A DNA stretch of 64,000 nt from assembly GCF_900115705.1 (NCBI RefSeq), contig NZ_FOXL01000003.1, forward strand, positions 62,001 to 126,000, written 5' to 3'. The translations under genes were made by a program, and so were the position numbers. Shown piece after piece: positions 19,554 to 28,489 of this stretch. Every line of letters starts with the position of its first letter. Positions within the stretch are counted from its first letter, which is position 1. A model generated the notes under the pieces. The model saw only the letters and a program-made list of their open reading frames with translations, was not told where the DNA came from and did not search any database. Source of the stretch: Frateuria terrea. Lineage in GTDB: Bacteria > Pseudomonadota > Gammaproteobacteria > Xanthomonadales > Rhodanobacteraceae.

Positions 19554-20502
19554 TCTGCGGCTGGTAGATCATGTAGACGTCTGCCCGCTCGTAGTGCGAA
19601 CCCGGACGCACCGACGGCTGCATCACGAAGCCGGCCTTCTGGTACATCCGCAGCGCGGTCTGCAGACGGCTGTTGGACTCCAGGAACAGCATCCGGCCGT
19701 CGCGGCGGTGGAATTCGGCGATGCACGCGTCGAGCAGGCGCCTGCCCGCGCCCAGTCCGCGGAAGGTCTCGTCCACGCCCATCTTGGTGAGCTCGAATAT
19801 GCCCGGCGATTCCTGCAGCAAGGCGCAGGTACCGATGACCTCGTCGCCGAGGCGCGCGAAGAAGATCGCGCCACCCGGCTGCAGGATGTGGCGCTCCGGC
19901 TCGCTGAGCACGGCGCGATCAATCTCCTCGAGCTGGAAATGACGCTCCAGCCACTGCGCATTCAGGCGGTAGAAGTCACCGCGCAACGCCGGCGCGTAAG
20001 GCACGATCTGCAGCGGCGCCGCCTTGATGGCGGCATGCTCTGCCAGGATCGCCTCCGCCACCGGACGATCCTGCAGCGCACGCTCGCATGCCGCGATGGC
20101 ATCCAGCAGATGCGCGGCATGCTCATCCAGCGAGGCATTCACGCCGCGCCGCACGGCGCACCAGATGGGCCCGAGCGTGGAGAGCGCGCCGCGCGCCTTG
20201 TCGGTAAGTGCCAGCACCGTGCGCCGGCCATCGGCCGGGTCGCGCCGGCGCCGGACCATGCCGGCGCGGACCAGCTTGTCGGTAAGCTGGCTCACCGCCG
20301 AATGGGTCTGGCCGATCGCATTGGCCACGTCGGTCACCGTGCTGGGACCTGCGTCCCACAGATAGCGCAGCACCGGCAGCCAACGCGACTCGATGGGCGC
20401 ACCGAGCGTGCGGTATACCTCGTCCGCGGCTCCGTAGAAGTGGTCGCTGAGGGCCTTCAGGCGGCTGCCGAGGGCCAGCTTGCCGAGGGATGCCAGATAC
20501 AT
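19549..20502 (-). CDS. MarR-GNAT fusion: helix-turn-helix regulator with acetyltransferase domain
   Basis: A 317-residue fusion. Residues 1-150 are a MarR winged helix (TVTDVANAIGQTHSAVSQL, VRRRRDPADGRRTVLALTDKA). Residues 165-315 are a GNAT acetyltransferase (IGTCALLQ, FELTKMGVDETFRGLGAGRRLLD as the acetyl-CoA loop, FLESNSRLQTALRMYQKAGF). The domain order is common in proteobacteria, where small-molecule acetylation and DNA binding are thought to be combined. No target gene is adjacent; it may autoregulate. Confidence 0.88.
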   Translation of the reverse strand: MYLASLGKLALGSRLKALSDHFYGAADEVYRTLGAPIESRWLPVLRYLWDAGPSTVTDVANAIGQTHSAVSQLTDKLVRAGMVRRRRDPADGRRTVLALTDKARGALSTLGPIWCAVRRGVNASLDEHAAHLLDAIAACERALQDRPVAEAILAEHAAIKAAPLQIVPYAPALRGDFYRLNAQWLERHFQLEEIDRAVLSEPERHILQPGGAIFFARLGDEVIGTCALLQESPGIFELTKMGVDETFRGLGAGRRLLDACIAEFHRRDGRMLFLESNSRLQTALRMYQKAGFVMQPSVRPGSHYERADVYMIYQPQT

Positions 20503-20626
20503 GGATCGCGCCGCGGTTAAAATATGTAAGCGCTAACGTATTCTGGAAAAGCGATCCCCGCAAGCCTCTCGCGAGCCCGGAGGGAAGCAACCAAGCATGT
20601 GGCATCGGCCGGTTCGCCGCAGACTC

Positions 20627-21301
20627 TCAGCGCCAGGCCACCCGCTCGAGCGTCCGCCCGAGCGCCCGCTCCATTCGCTTGCAAAGCTTCGGCGTGCCGT
20701 TGACCAGAACGGGTTCGGCCGCCGCTCGCAGCATGTGCAGGTCATGCAGCGAATCGCCGTAGGCGCGCCGCCAGGCCGGCACGCCGTGCGCGGTGAGCGC
20801 GGTGAGCTTGCCGGCGCCGACGTTGTGGTATGCGACGCGCAGGCCCAATGCGCCGCGCCTGAGCCGCGACGCGACCAGCTCCACCCCGGCAAGGCCCAGC
20901 TGGGCGAGCAGGCTTTCGACCAACGTGTGCTCGCAGCCGGTCACCACGATCACCCGTTCGCCCGCAGCCTGGTGCCGGCGCAGCGTACGCACGCCGTCAC
21001 GACAGAAGTGGCCGGGGCGGCGCACCAGCTCGGCGGCAAAGGCATTGACGGTAGCGCGATAGCGCTTTTCGTCCAGGCCCAACAGGGCGATGTGCACCAG
21101 CGGGCGCTGCAGCCGGCGCGTGAGCGGCCACAGCAACAGCAGCCAGGGCAGTGCCAGCAGGGCCAGCAGCTTGCGCCAGGCCGAACGTGCATAGCGCTCG
21201 CGCACGAACAGCTCGAAGGTATCGGCGTGGGTCAGCACGCCATCGAAATCGAAGAGCACGACCGGCGGTACACCGGCGGCCGCGGTTTCCTGCCCTTCCA
21301 T
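20627..21301 (-). CDS. HAD-family phosphatase, phosphatidylglycerophosphatase C-like
   Basis: A 224-residue protein with HAD motif I (FDFDGVLTHAD), motif II (VIVVTGCEHTLVE) and motif III (YGDSLHDLHML). A hydrophobic insert (LLALLALPWLLLLWPL) after motif I matches the membrane-anchoring segment of E. coli PgpC, which dephosphorylates phosphatidylglycerol-phosphate. It begins 3 nt after trpC on the same strand, so it is probably the last gene of the trpGDC transcript. Substrate remains inference. Confidence 0.75.
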   Translation of the reverse strand: MEGQETAAAGVPPVVLFDFDGVLTHADTFELFVRERYARSAWRKLLALLALPWLLLLWPLTRRLQRPLVHIALLGLDEKRYRATVNAFAAELVRRPGHFCRDGVRTLRRHQAAGERVIVVTGCEHTLVESLLAQLGLAGVELVASRLRRGALGLRVAYHNVGAGKLTALTAHGVPAWRRAYGDSLHDLHMLRAAAEPVLVNGTPKLCKRMERALGRTLERVAWR

Positions 21302-21304
21302 GCG

Positions 21305-22099
21305 TCAGGCCGCGAACAACCGATCGAGCGCCTGGCCCGGATCCTCGGCCCGCATGAACGCCTCGCCGACCAGGAACGCGTGGATGCCCGCCGCGCGCAG
21401 GCGCGCCACGTCTTCGCGCGTGTGGATTCCCGATTCGGCCACCAGCACGCGGTCATCGCCCGCCATGCGCGGCTCGAGCGCCAGCGAGGTGTCCAGGCTG
21501 GTTTCGAAGGTGCGAAGGTTGCGGTTGTTGACGCCAATCAGCGGGACCGGCAGCGCCAGCGCACGCTCCAGCTCGTCACCGTCGTGCACCTCGCACAGCA
21601 CGTCCATGTCGAGCTCGGCAGCCAGCAGCGAGAGCTCGAGCAGCGCCGCATCGTCCAGCGCCGCCACGATCAGCAGAATGCAATCGGCGCCGATCGCGCG
21701 CGCCTCGTACACCTGATAGGGATCGATCACGAAGTCCTTGCGCAGCACCGGCAAGGCACAGGCTTCGTGCGCCTGCCTCAGGTAGTCCTCGCTGCCCTGG
21801 AAGAAATCGCAGTCGGTCAACACCGACAGGCAGGCCGCACCGCCGCAGGCGTAGCTGCGCGCGATGGCGGCGGGGTCGAAGTTCGCACGGATCACCCCCT
21901 TGCTGGGGCTGGCCTTCTTGACCTCGGCGATCACCGCCGGCAGGCCAGCGGCGAGCTTGTCCTCGATGGCGGCGGCAAAGCCGCGGGTGGGCGGCAGGTC
22001 CCCGATGCGCGAGGAAAGCTCGGCCAGCGGCAGCGAGGCGCTGCGCTCGGCGATTTCCTCGACCTTGCGGGCGAGGATGCGTTGAAGGATGTCGGTCAT
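21305..22099 (-). CDS. trpC: Indole-3-glycerol phosphate synthase
   Basis: A 264-residue TIM-barrel enzyme closing the indole ring in tryptophan synthesis: [16 protein letters not shown] at the N-terminus, [16 protein letters not shown] carrying the catalytic lysines, [31 protein letters not shown] and VAESGI. It is monofunctional, without the fused TrpF of E. coli. The ATG at 22099 fits homologues; the frame continues upstream without similarity. Confidence 0.95.
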   Translation of the reverse strand: MTDILQRILARKVEEIAERSASLPLAELSSRIGDLPPTRGFAAAIEDKLAAGLPAVIAEVKKASPSKGVIRANFDPAAIARSYACGGAACLSVLTDCDFFQGSEDYLRQAHEACALPVLRKDFVIDPYQVYEARAIGADCILLIVAALDDAALLELSLLAAELDMDVLCEVHDGDELERALALPVPLIGVNNRNLRTFETSLDTSLALEPRMAGDDRVLVAESGIHTREDVARLRAAGIHAFLVGEAFMRAEDPGQALDRLFAA

Positions 22100-22111
22100 G
22101 GCGTCGAACGG

Positions 22112-22131
22112 TAGGAGCGCACCTGTGCGCG
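22112..22131. repeat. Short palindromic repeat (GGAGCGCACCTGTGCGCG type)
   Basis: A 20-nt element with GCGCAC/GTGCGC arms in the 64-nt gap between trpD and trpC. A near copy (GGGAGCGCACCCGTGCGCGAC) lies after the serine hydrolase gene at about 43316. This looks like an interspersed extragenic repeat family. Confidence 0.5.
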
Positions 22132-22163
22132 AAAAGCCAACGGAGCGGCAACGCCGGTGCCGC

Positions 22164-23216
22164 TTACGACGAACCGGCCAGCCTGCGCGTGGCAGCAACG
22201 AACTCGGTCATTTTCGCATGGGCGGCGCCGCTGGCGATGGTCTGGCGCGCCAGCACGATGCCTTCGTCGATGTCGCCCGCCACCCCGGCGGTGTAGAGCG
22301 CCGCGCCGGCGTTGAGGCAGACGATGTCGTGCGCGACACCGGGCCGGGCGCCCAGCGCGTCGAGCAGCATGGCGCGCGACTCGTCCACGCTTTCCACGCG
22401 GAGGTTGCGGCTGGAGGCCATCGCCAGGCCGAAATCCTCCGGCTCGATCTCGTACTCGCGCACCTCGCCGCCGTGCAGCTCGCCGACCAGCGTGGCCGCG
22501 CCCAGCGAGATTTCGTCCATGCCATCGCGGCCCCACACCACCATGGCGTGGCGCGCGCCCAGCGCCTGCAGCACCCGCACCTGGATGCCGACCAGGTCGG
22601 GGTGGAACACGCCCATCAGGATGTTCGGCGCGCCGGCCGGGTTGGTCAGCGGACCGAGGATGTTGAACAGCGTGCGCACCCCCATCTCCTTGCGTACCGG
22701 CGCGACGACCTTCATCGCCGGATGATGGTTGGGTGCGAACATGAAGCCGATGCCGGTCTCCTCCATGCAGCGGGCGACCTGTTCCGGCGCAAGGTCGATC
22801 ACCGCGCCGAGCGCCTCCAGCACGTCGGCGCTGCCGGACTTGGACGACACGCTGCGCCCGCCGTGCTTGGCCACACGCGCACCGGCCGCCGCCGCGACGA
22901 ACATCGAAGCGGTGGAAATGTTGAAGCTCGAGGCGCCATCGCCACCGGTGCCGACGATGTCGAGGAAGTGCGGGTGCGCCGGCGCTTCGACCTTGGCCGA
23001 AAGTTCGCGCATCACCCGCGCGGCACCGGTGATCTCGCCCACGGTCTCCTTCTTCACGCGCAGGCCGGTGATGATCGCCGCGGTCATCAGCGGGCTTACC
23101 TCGCCGCGCATGATCTGGCGCATCAGCGCGATCATCTCGTCGTGGAAGATTTCACGGTGTTCGATGGTGCGCTGGAGTGCTTCCTGCGGCGTGATCGAAA
23201 TTTCGCGCGGGCTCAT
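22164..23216 (-). CDS. trpD: Anthranilate phosphoribosyltransferase
   Basis: A 350-residue enzyme transferring phosphoribosyl from PRPP to anthranilate. PRPP-binding motifs [17 protein letters not shown] and [22 protein letters not shown] are intact, and the anthranilate-side motif [15 protein letters not shown] is present. The ATG overlaps the trpG stop (ATGA). It is separate from TrpG, unlike the E. coli fusion. Confidence 0.97.
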   Translation of the reverse strand: MSPREISITPQEALQRTIEHREIFHDEMIALMRQIMRGEVSPLMTAAIITGLRVKKETVGEITGAARVMRELSAKVEAPAHPHFLDIVGTGGDGASSFNISTASMFVAAAAGARVAKHGGRSVSSKSGSADVLEALGAVIDLAPEQVARCMEETGIGFMFAPNHHPAMKVVAPVRKEMGVRTLFNILGPLTNPAGAPNILMGVFHPDLVGIQVRVLQALGARHAMVVWGRDGMDEISLGAATLVGELHGGEVREYEIEPEDFGLAMASSRNLRVESVDESRAMLLDALGARPGVAHDIVCLNAGAALYTAGVAGDIDEGIVLARQTIASGAAHAKMTEFVAATRRLAGSS

Positions 23217-23812
23217 GCCGCCAGCTTCCGCCGCGGCAGGCCGAGGAAGTTGGCCAGCATGTCGTGGCCGTACTGGGTGAGAATCGACTCGGGGTGGAAC
23301 TGCACGCCCTCGACCGGCAGCGTCCTGTGGCGCAGCCCCATGATCTCGTCGAGCGAGCCGTCTGCATGCTCCGTCCAGGCGGTCACTTCCAGGCATTCGG
23401 GCAGTGAGCCCTGCTCGACCACCAGCGAGTGGTAGCGCGTCGCCTCGAACGGATCGGGCAGGCCGGCAAACACGCCCTGCCCGCGATGGCGGACCGGCGA
23501 AGTCTTGCCATGCATGATCTGCTTGGCGCGGATCACCCTGCCGCCGAATGCCTGGCCGATCGCCTGGTGGCCCAGGCACACCCCGAACACCGGAATCTCG
23601 CCGGCGAGCTCGCGCAGCACCGCCAGCGATACGCCCGCGTCGTCTGGCGTGCCCGGCCCGGGCGAAATCATGATGTGCGCAGGCTTGAGCGCGCGGATGC
23701 CCGCCACGTCCAGCGCATCGTTGCGCACCACCTTCACCTCCTGCCCCAACTCTCCCAGGTACTGGACGAGGTTGAAGGTAAAGCTGTCGTAATTGTCGAT
23801 CATCAGGAGCAT
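23213..23812 (-). CDS. trpG: Anthranilate synthase component II (glutamine amidotransferase)
   Basis: A 199-residue class I glutaminase supplying ammonia to Trp[19 protein letters not shown], the oxyanion motif [12 protein letters not shown], nucleophile C79 in [16 protein letters not shown], and the catalytic histidine in [10 protein letters not shown] use ATG 23812; GTG 23821 would add three residues. It may also serve p-aminobenzoate synthesis, as PabA/TrpG often do. TrpE lies about 35 kb away at 59098. Confidence 0.94.
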   Translation of the reverse strand: MLLMIDNYDSFTFNLVQYLGELGQEVKVVRNDALDVAGIRALKPAHIMISPGPGTPDDAGVSLAVLRELAGEIPVFGVCLGHQAIGQAFGGRVIRAKQIMHGKTSPVRHRGQGVFAGLPDPFEATRYHSLVVEQGSLPECLEVTAWTEHADGSLDEIMGLRHRTLPVEGVQFHPESILTQYGHDMLANFLGLPRRKLAA

Positions 23813-24104
23813 GGTGGGCACGCAGATAAGCCGGGCGAATCGTCATGATAGCCCGCCCCGGCAACCGGTGCCTCGGCCACTGCCGTCAGCAACGGACGTC
23901 CATACGGCAAGCCTCTCCCGTGAGTCGGCCCGTCGCAGCGCACTGAACGCCCACCCGCGCCAGGCTGCCTGGCACGAAACGCGTGGCCCTGCCACGCCGG
24001 CGGCGTCCGCTGCCTTGCCAGGACTGCGACGGTATCCCACTGCCATCGAACGGCTGGTGCCACCTCACCACCGGCGGCGCCCGACCAGCTCCCGTCAGCC
24101 TTTG

Positions 24105-25259
24105 TTACGGAGCCGACACCGCGGCGACGGAGTGCAGCCGGTGCGGGCTGAGCAGGGCGGCCGACAGGCCCGCATCCACCAGGTGGCCGGGCAACGGCCG
24201 CCCGAGCGCCAGGTTCGCGCACGACTCGCCCATGGCGGCACTGGTCTGGATGCCGTAGCCGCCCTGGGCGGCGACCCAAAAGAAGCCGGGCGCGTCGGGA
24301 GCGAAGCCACCGACCAGGTCGCCGTCGGCGACGAAGGAGCGCAGGCCGGCCCAGGTGCGGGTCGGACGGCGGATCTCCATGGTGGTCGCCTGCTCGATGT
24401 TGTGGATGCCCAGCGCGATGTCGTACTCCTCCGGCTGCACGTCGTGCGGATCGACCGGGTCGGCGTTGGCAGCCGAGCCGAGCAGCAGGCCGGCGTCGGG
24501 CTTGAAGTAGAACGTCTCGGCGATATCGCAGACGAACGGCCAGCGATGTATGTCCACGCCGGTGGGCGGTTCGAACACGAACGCCGAGCGGCGTTTGGGC
24601 TGCAGGCCCAGCGGCGCCACGCCCGCCATTCGCGCGACCTGGTCGGCCCAGGCGCCGGCGGCATCGAGCAGCAGCGGTGCGCGGTAGAGCGTTTCGCCGG
24701 CTTCGACCTCCCAGCCGGCGGCCGTGCGTTCGATCGCGCGGATCGCCACGTCCAGGCGCAACTGCCCGCCGCGCGCGCGCAGTTCGCGCAGGAAGCCCTG
24801 GTGCAGTTCGTTGACGTCGATGTCCGCGGCGCCAGGCTCGTGCATGCCGATCGCGGCCGCCTCCGGTCGCAGCACTGGCACCGCCGCGCGCAGACGGGCG
24901 GCATCGTGCAGTTCGAGATCGCGCGTGTACGGCAGGATCGCCTCGTATTCGGCGCGCACGCGGTCGGCATCTTCGGCCGTACCGATTACGGTGGCGCCGC
25001 GCGGCGTCAGTATCGGCGAACGGGCAAAGCCTTCCGGCGGGCTGACCAGGAACGGCCGCGTCGCGCGGGTCAGCGCGCGCACCTGCGGCGAGCCGTAGGT
25101 CTCGCTGAAGAGCGCCGCCGAGCGGCCGGTGGAGTGCATGCCGGCGTAGCTCTCGCGTTCCAGTACCAGCACGCGTGCGTGCGGCGCGAGGAAATAGGCC
25201 ACCGAGGCGCCGGCCATGCCGGCGCCGATCACGATCACGTCGGTTTCGATCGATTGCAT
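24105..25259 (-). CDS. dauA: FAD-dependent D-amino-acid dehydrogenase, D-arginine dehydrogenase (DauA) type
   Basis: A 384-residue flavoprotein that resembles Pseudomonas aeruginosa D-arginine dehydrogenase along its whole length: VIGAGMAGASVAYFLA (FAD loop), YAGMHSTGRSAALFSETYG, LGLQPKRRSAFVFEPP, FYFKPDAGLLLGSAANADP, TWAGLRSFVADGDLVGGF and FFWVAAQGGYGIQTSAAMGE. The family oxidises D-amino acids to 2-oxo acids and passes electrons to an acceptor. The actual D-amino acid used here is inferred from context: it is the last gene of the leftward arm of the candidate cell-wall-peptide island. Confidence 0.85.
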   Translation of the reverse strand: MQSIETDVIVIGAGMAGASVAYFLAPHARVLVLERESYAGMHSTGRSAALFSETYGSPQVRALTRATRPFLVSPPEGFARSPILTPRGATVIGTAEDADRVRAEYEAILPYTRDLELHDAARLRAAVPVLRPEAAAIGMHEPGAADIDVNELHQGFLRELRARGGQLRLDVAIRAIERTAAGWEVEAGETLYRAPLLLDAAGAWADQVARMAGVAPLGLQPKRRSAFVFEPPTGVDIHRWPFVCDIAETFYFKPDAGLLLGSAANADPVDPHDVQPEEYDIALGIHNIEQATTMEIRRPTRTWAGLRSFVADGDLVGGFAPDAPGFFWVAAQGGYGIQTSAAMGESCANLALGRPLPGHLVDAGLSAALLSPHRLHSVAAVSAP

Positions 25260-25269
25260 GCGCGGATTC

Positions 25270-25328
25270 GTCTCAAGTGTTCCCTCCCCTGTTGGGGGAG
25301 AGGTCGGGGAAGGTTGTGCGTGGTCGGG
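25270..25328. repeat. Partial palindromic repeat between two genes of the leftward arm
   Basis: CCCTCCCCTGTTGGGGGAGAGG resembles the outer arm of the elements at 27497 and 42094. It separates the symporter gene from the dehydrogenase gene by 69 nt in all. No promoter was identified. Confidence 0.35.
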
Positions 25329-26588
25329 TTACCTCTCGCCCGCTTCCTGCGCCGGAACCACGTCGCGCGATTGCCGCGCCACCACACTGGTGGCGGTGAC
25401 GTCGGCGGTGACGTTGCCCAGCGTGGCAAAGGCGTCGGGCAAAGTGTCGACCGCCAGCATCAGGCCCAGCGGGCCGACCGGCAGGCCCATCGACTGCGCC
25501 ACCGGCAGGTTGGTGGCGATGAAGGTCACCGCGCCAGGCAGGCCCACCGAGCCCAGGCTGATCACCACCGCCAGTACCGCGCCGGCGATCAGCTGGCTGG
25601 CGGACAGGTCGACACCGTAAGCCCAGGCAATGAACGCGGCCGAGGTCAGGTATTGCACCGGGCTGGTCAGGCGGCACAGCGTGACCGCCATCGGAAGCAC
25701 CAGGGCGTTGACCTGCTTCGGATAGCCCAGCCTCTGCTCGGCGCTTTCCAGCATCGCCGGCAGCGAGGCGAGCGAGGACTGCGTGCTGATCGCCACCGCC
25801 TGGGGCGGCAGCAATGCGGCGACGAAGCGGCTGAATTTCTCGCCGCCCCAGAACACCGCCACGCCGTACATCATCGCGGTGACCGCCAGGTAGAGCAGGA
25901 TCTCCGCCAGCACGTACACGCCCAGCGCGCTCAGCATGCTAAGCCCCGAGCGTGCGCACACCCCCAGGATCAGCGCGAACACGCCCAGCGGCGCCACCCA
26001 CAGCACCCAGCGCACGACCACGATCATCGCGTCGGCGATCGCCTGGAAGAACTCCACCAGCATGCTGCGGCGCGCGGGCGCGATGCGCGTCAATGCGAAG
26101 CCCAGGAACAATGCGAATACCACCAGCGGCACCATCGCGCTCTGCGCGGCGGCCATGATGGCGTTGCTGGGAATCATCGCGATCAGCGATGCCGACCAGC
26201 TCACAGGAGCGGTCCGCGCAGCGCCGCTCACCACCGCGTGGTCCAGTGCGCTGCGCAAGGCCGGGTTGTGCGGGAACAGCGAGAACAGCGCTGGCGCAGC
26301 GGCGGCGGTAAACAGCGCACCGAGCAGCAGCAACAGGATGAACACCACGATCGCGCGCCGCGCGATGCGGCCGGACGCGGCGGCGTCGGTCGCCGTGTTG
26401 ACGCCGACCACCACCAGCGCCAGCACCAGCGGCACGACGGTCATCTGCAGCGCGTTCAGCCACAGCTTGCCGACCGGCTGGACGATGTCGGCCACCTGCG
26501 TGGCGACGAGCGGATTCCAGGCCGCCAGCGCCAGGCCGAGGATGGCGCCGGCAGCCAGGCCGCCCAGCACGCGTGCGGTAGGACTCAT
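25329..26588 (-). CDS. Dicarboxylate/amino acid:cation symporter (DAACS/GltP type)
   Basis: A 419-residue polytopic inner-membrane protein. The re-entrant hairpin serines are seen in AISTQSSLASLPAML, the cation/substrate helix as LPMAVTLCRLTSPVQYL, and the second hairpin as LGSVGLPGAVTF. GltP/DctA homologues import glutamate, aspartate or C4-dicarboxylates with H+ or Na+. The usual NMDGT of TM7 is replaced by TLCRLTSP, so the substrate may differ. The ATG overlaps the upstream TGA (ATGA). Context suggests uptake of an amino acid released from cell-wall peptides. Confidence 0.85.
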   Translation of the reverse strand: MSPTARVLGGLAAGAILGLALAAWNPLVATQVADIVQPVGKLWLNALQMTVVPLVLALVVVGVNTATDAAASGRIARRAIVVFILLLLLGALFTAAAAPALFSLFPHNPALRSALDHAVVSGAARTAPVSWSASLIAMIPSNAIMAAAQSAMVPLVVFALFLGFALTRIAPARRSMLVEFFQAIADAMIVVVRWVLWVAPLGVFALILGVCARSGLSMLSALGVYVLAEILLYLAVTAMMYGVAVFWGGEKFSRFVAALLPPQAVAISTQSSLASLPAMLESAEQRLGYPKQVNALVLPMAVTLCRLTSPVQYLTSAAFIAWAYGVDLSASQLIAGAVLAVVISLGSVGLPGAVTFIATNLPVAQSMGLPVGPLGLMLAVDTLPDAFATLGNVTADVTATSVVARQSRDVVPAQEAGER

Positions 26589-27349
26589 CGGGCGACTCCG
26601 CCCAGCACGGGCAGATGCCACTGGCCCTGCAGCTTGGCGTAAGCAGGCGTGGGCAGCAGCACGAACACCGGATGCTCCTCCGGGCGCAGCCACGCGAGCA
26701 GGCGATGCATCAGCGAAGGCGTCATGGCCGTGCAGCCGGTGGTGGCGTCCACCGGCGAATTCCACAGATGGGCGAAGATGCAGCTTCCGCCCAGCGGTCG
26801 TTGCTGCCTGTTGTGCTCGATCACGAAGCCCTGGCGATAGCGCTGGTCGCCGTGCACGTGGATGTCGCGGCGCATGGGTTCGGTGGAACCCTCGACCGCT
26901 TTCTCGCCCACCACCTTGGCATCGACGATGCGGTTGTACTGCGGCGAGCCGCTGACGTCGACGCAGTAGTCGGTGGCGCTCAGCGCGCGGTACGGCATCG
27001 CCGTGTCCGCCTTGGCGGCGTAGCCGAACGCCTCGCCGATGTCGAACACGCCGGCCGGGCTGCGCAGGTCGCCTTCGCGCTTGACCGGGCCGTCGTGGCG
27101 GGCAGCGTTGAGCCCGAGCCCCCAGCCGGCGCCGGCCCTGCCGATCGTGACCGGGGCTGGCTGGCCGATTTCCTTCCAGCCATCGGCGGTGCGCGCGTAG
27201 GTGCGCAAGGTGCCGTGGTCGACGTTCCAGCCGGGCGTGGTGACGACGACCATCTGGCGGGCGTCCGACCAGGCGGTGGTTTCGTCCGTGGCGGCGAAGG
27301 CGCTGCCGGCAAAGGCGAGCGCGAGAGTCAGCAGCACGCAATTGCGCAT
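26585..27349 (-). CDS. Exported YkuD-fold L,D-transpeptidase-like protein
   Basis: A 254-residue protein with a signal peptide (LLTLALAFAGSAFAA). The catalytic YkuD motif is present as DIHVHG, then GGSCIFAHLW and TTGCTAM with the active cysteine in S/T-x-G-C. It matches the COG3786 branch (one domain, no LysM). Such enzymes cross-link DAP-DAP bonds in the periplasm or attach lipoproteins; some may act as carboxypeptidases or endopeptidases. It is translationally coupled to the symporter gene, which suggests a role in handling peptidoglycan peptides rather than general wall synthesis. Confidence 0.82.
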   Translation of the reverse strand: MRNCVLLTLALAFAGSAFAATDETTAWSDARQMVVVTTPGWNVDHGTLRTYARTADGWKEIGQPAPVTIGRAGAGWGLGLNAARHDGPVKREGDLRSPAGVFDIGEAFGYAAKADTAMPYRALSATDYCVDVSGSPQYNRIVDAKVVGEKAVEGSTEPMRRDIHVHGDQRYRQGFVIEHNRQQRPLGGSCIFAHLWNSPVDATTGCTAMTPSLMHRLLAWLRPEEHPVFVLLPTPAYAKLQGQWHLPVLGGVAR

Positions 27350-27377
27350 GGATACTCCTGAGGTAAACGGGTGGGTT

Positions 27378-27470
27378 CCCTTCGACTTCGCTTCGCTACG
27401 CTCAGCGCGAACGGTTTCTGGTGACCATGGCCGTTCACGCTGAGCGTGGGCCGCAGGCCGAAGTCGAAGC
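27378..27470. repeat. Inverted-repeat element (CTTCGACTTCG...CGAAGTCGAAG)
   Basis: CTTCGACTTCG...CTCAGCGCGAACGG is mirrored by CCGTTCACGCTGAGCG...GAAGTCGAAG. It is an imperfect palindrome of roughly 90 nt of the kind dispersed in Xanthomonadales genomes. One arm also resembles 5325-5385. Confidence 0.6.
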
Positions 27471-27496
27471 GCCTGCCATAAGCCCCGGGGGCAAAT

Positions 27497-27604
27497 CCCT
27501 CTCCCCTCGGCAGAGGATGCCGACCAGGCGGGTGAGGGTTCGGGCGAAGCGGGGTATGCGCGGCCGAGCCCTCCCCCAAGCCCTTTCCCGAGGGAGAGGG
27601 GCCC
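27497..27604. repeat. REP/BIME-like palindrome, copy 1
   Basis: CCCTCTCCCCTCGGCAGAGG...CAGGCGGGTGAGGGTTCGGG is mirrored by CCGAGCCCTCCCCC...CCGAGGGAGAGGGG. It is nearly the same element as 42094-42204, including the GGCGGGTGAGGGTTCGG core. Together with 27378-27470 it fills the 288-nt gap between the regulator and the YkuD gene. Nothing else was seen in this gap. Confidence 0.75.
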
Positions 27605-27637
27605 AGAAGCAAGAGTGCGGACGTCGGGACGCCCAAC

Positions 27638-28489
27638 TCAGGGCTCCAGCATCAGCTGGATGCGGTCGAGGTTGGCGAGCAGCTGCGCATGGCGGTCGTC
27701 CTGGCCTTCGCACAGCAGCACGAACACGCAGTCGAGCAGGTGCTGCAGTGCCGACTGGTAGAGCAGCGGCTGGATGTACGGCCGCTCGTCGTGCGCGCTG
27801 ACCAGCAACTGCATGTCGGCCAGCGTGCGCAACGGGTTGGCGGTGTGCCGGGTGACGGTAATCACCTGCCCGCGCCGTTCGCGGAAATAGCGCGCGATCT
27901 TGCACAGCGCCGGATGGTTGCCGTGCTCGGAGAACACCAGCAGCACGTCGCCAGCACCGGCCGCCGACACATTGGCAGTCATCCGTGCCGTGTCAAAGTT
28001 GTGCACGGTGAGGATGCCCAGCAGCGACAGCCGCAGCGCGAAGTTGCGCGCGTAGATGTCGTCCTCGCCCAGGCCAATCATGAAAACCTTGCCCGCGCGC
28101 CCGGCCTGTTCGATCGCCGCGGCAATGGCGTGGATCACTTCCGGCGGATTGATCAGCCGGGTGGCCTCCTCCGCCTCGGACTTGCGCCGCCACAGCGCGC
28201 CTGGGCCTTCCTCGCCGCTCTCGCCGGCCCGCGCCAGCGCGGGCGCGTCACCGTTGTCGGCGCGGGCGATCGCCTCGCTGACCGAGTACTTGAGATCTGG
28301 ATATCCCTTGAATCCCAGCTTCTGGGTGAACTTGACCACGCTGGACTGGCTGATGCCCAGGGCATTGGCCAGCTGTTGCGAGGAGTAGTCGCGCAACAGG
28401 TGCGCGTTTTCCAGGATGAAGTCGGCCACACGCCGCTCGACCGCCGACATCTGGTCGCGTTCCGAGCGGATTTTGACCAGCGGCGACAT
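27638..28489 (-). CDS. MurR/RpiR-family transcriptional regulator
   Basis: A 283-residue regulator. An N-terminal HTH_6 (DYSSQQLANALGISQSSVVKF, about residues 35-55) is followed by a SIS sugar/ligand domain from about residue 120 (AGKVFMIGLGEDDIYARNFA; FSEHGNHPALCKIARYF). The classical SxSGxT of SIS is FSEHGNH here, so the ligand may not be a simple sugar phosphate. Its start overlaps the epimerase stop by 1 nt (TGATG). MurR of E. coli senses MurNAc-6-phosphate; a wall-derived ligand would fit the neighbours. It is the only regulator in the island. Confidence 0.88.
   Translation of the reverse strand: MSPLVKIRSERDQMSAVERRVADFILENAHLLRDYSSQQLANALGISQSSVVKFTQKLGFKGYPDLKYSVSEAIARADNGDAPALARAGESGEEGPGALWRRKSEAEEATRLINPPEVIHAIAAAIEQAGRAGKVFMIGLGEDDIYARNFALRLSLLGILTVHNFDTARMTANVSAAGAGDVLLVFSEHGNHPALCKIARYFRERRGQVITVTRHTANPLRTLADMQLLVSAHDERPYIQPLLYQSALQHLLDCVFVLLCEGQDDRHAQLLANLDRIQLMLEP

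Noticed and set aside
23822-24104. Possible small gene in the 283-nt gap between trpG and the D-amino-acid dehydrogenase
   Set aside because: Open frames exist on both strands but have skewed Arg/Pro/Gly composition, no ribosome site and no recognisable family; the gap more likely holds the trpG promoter.
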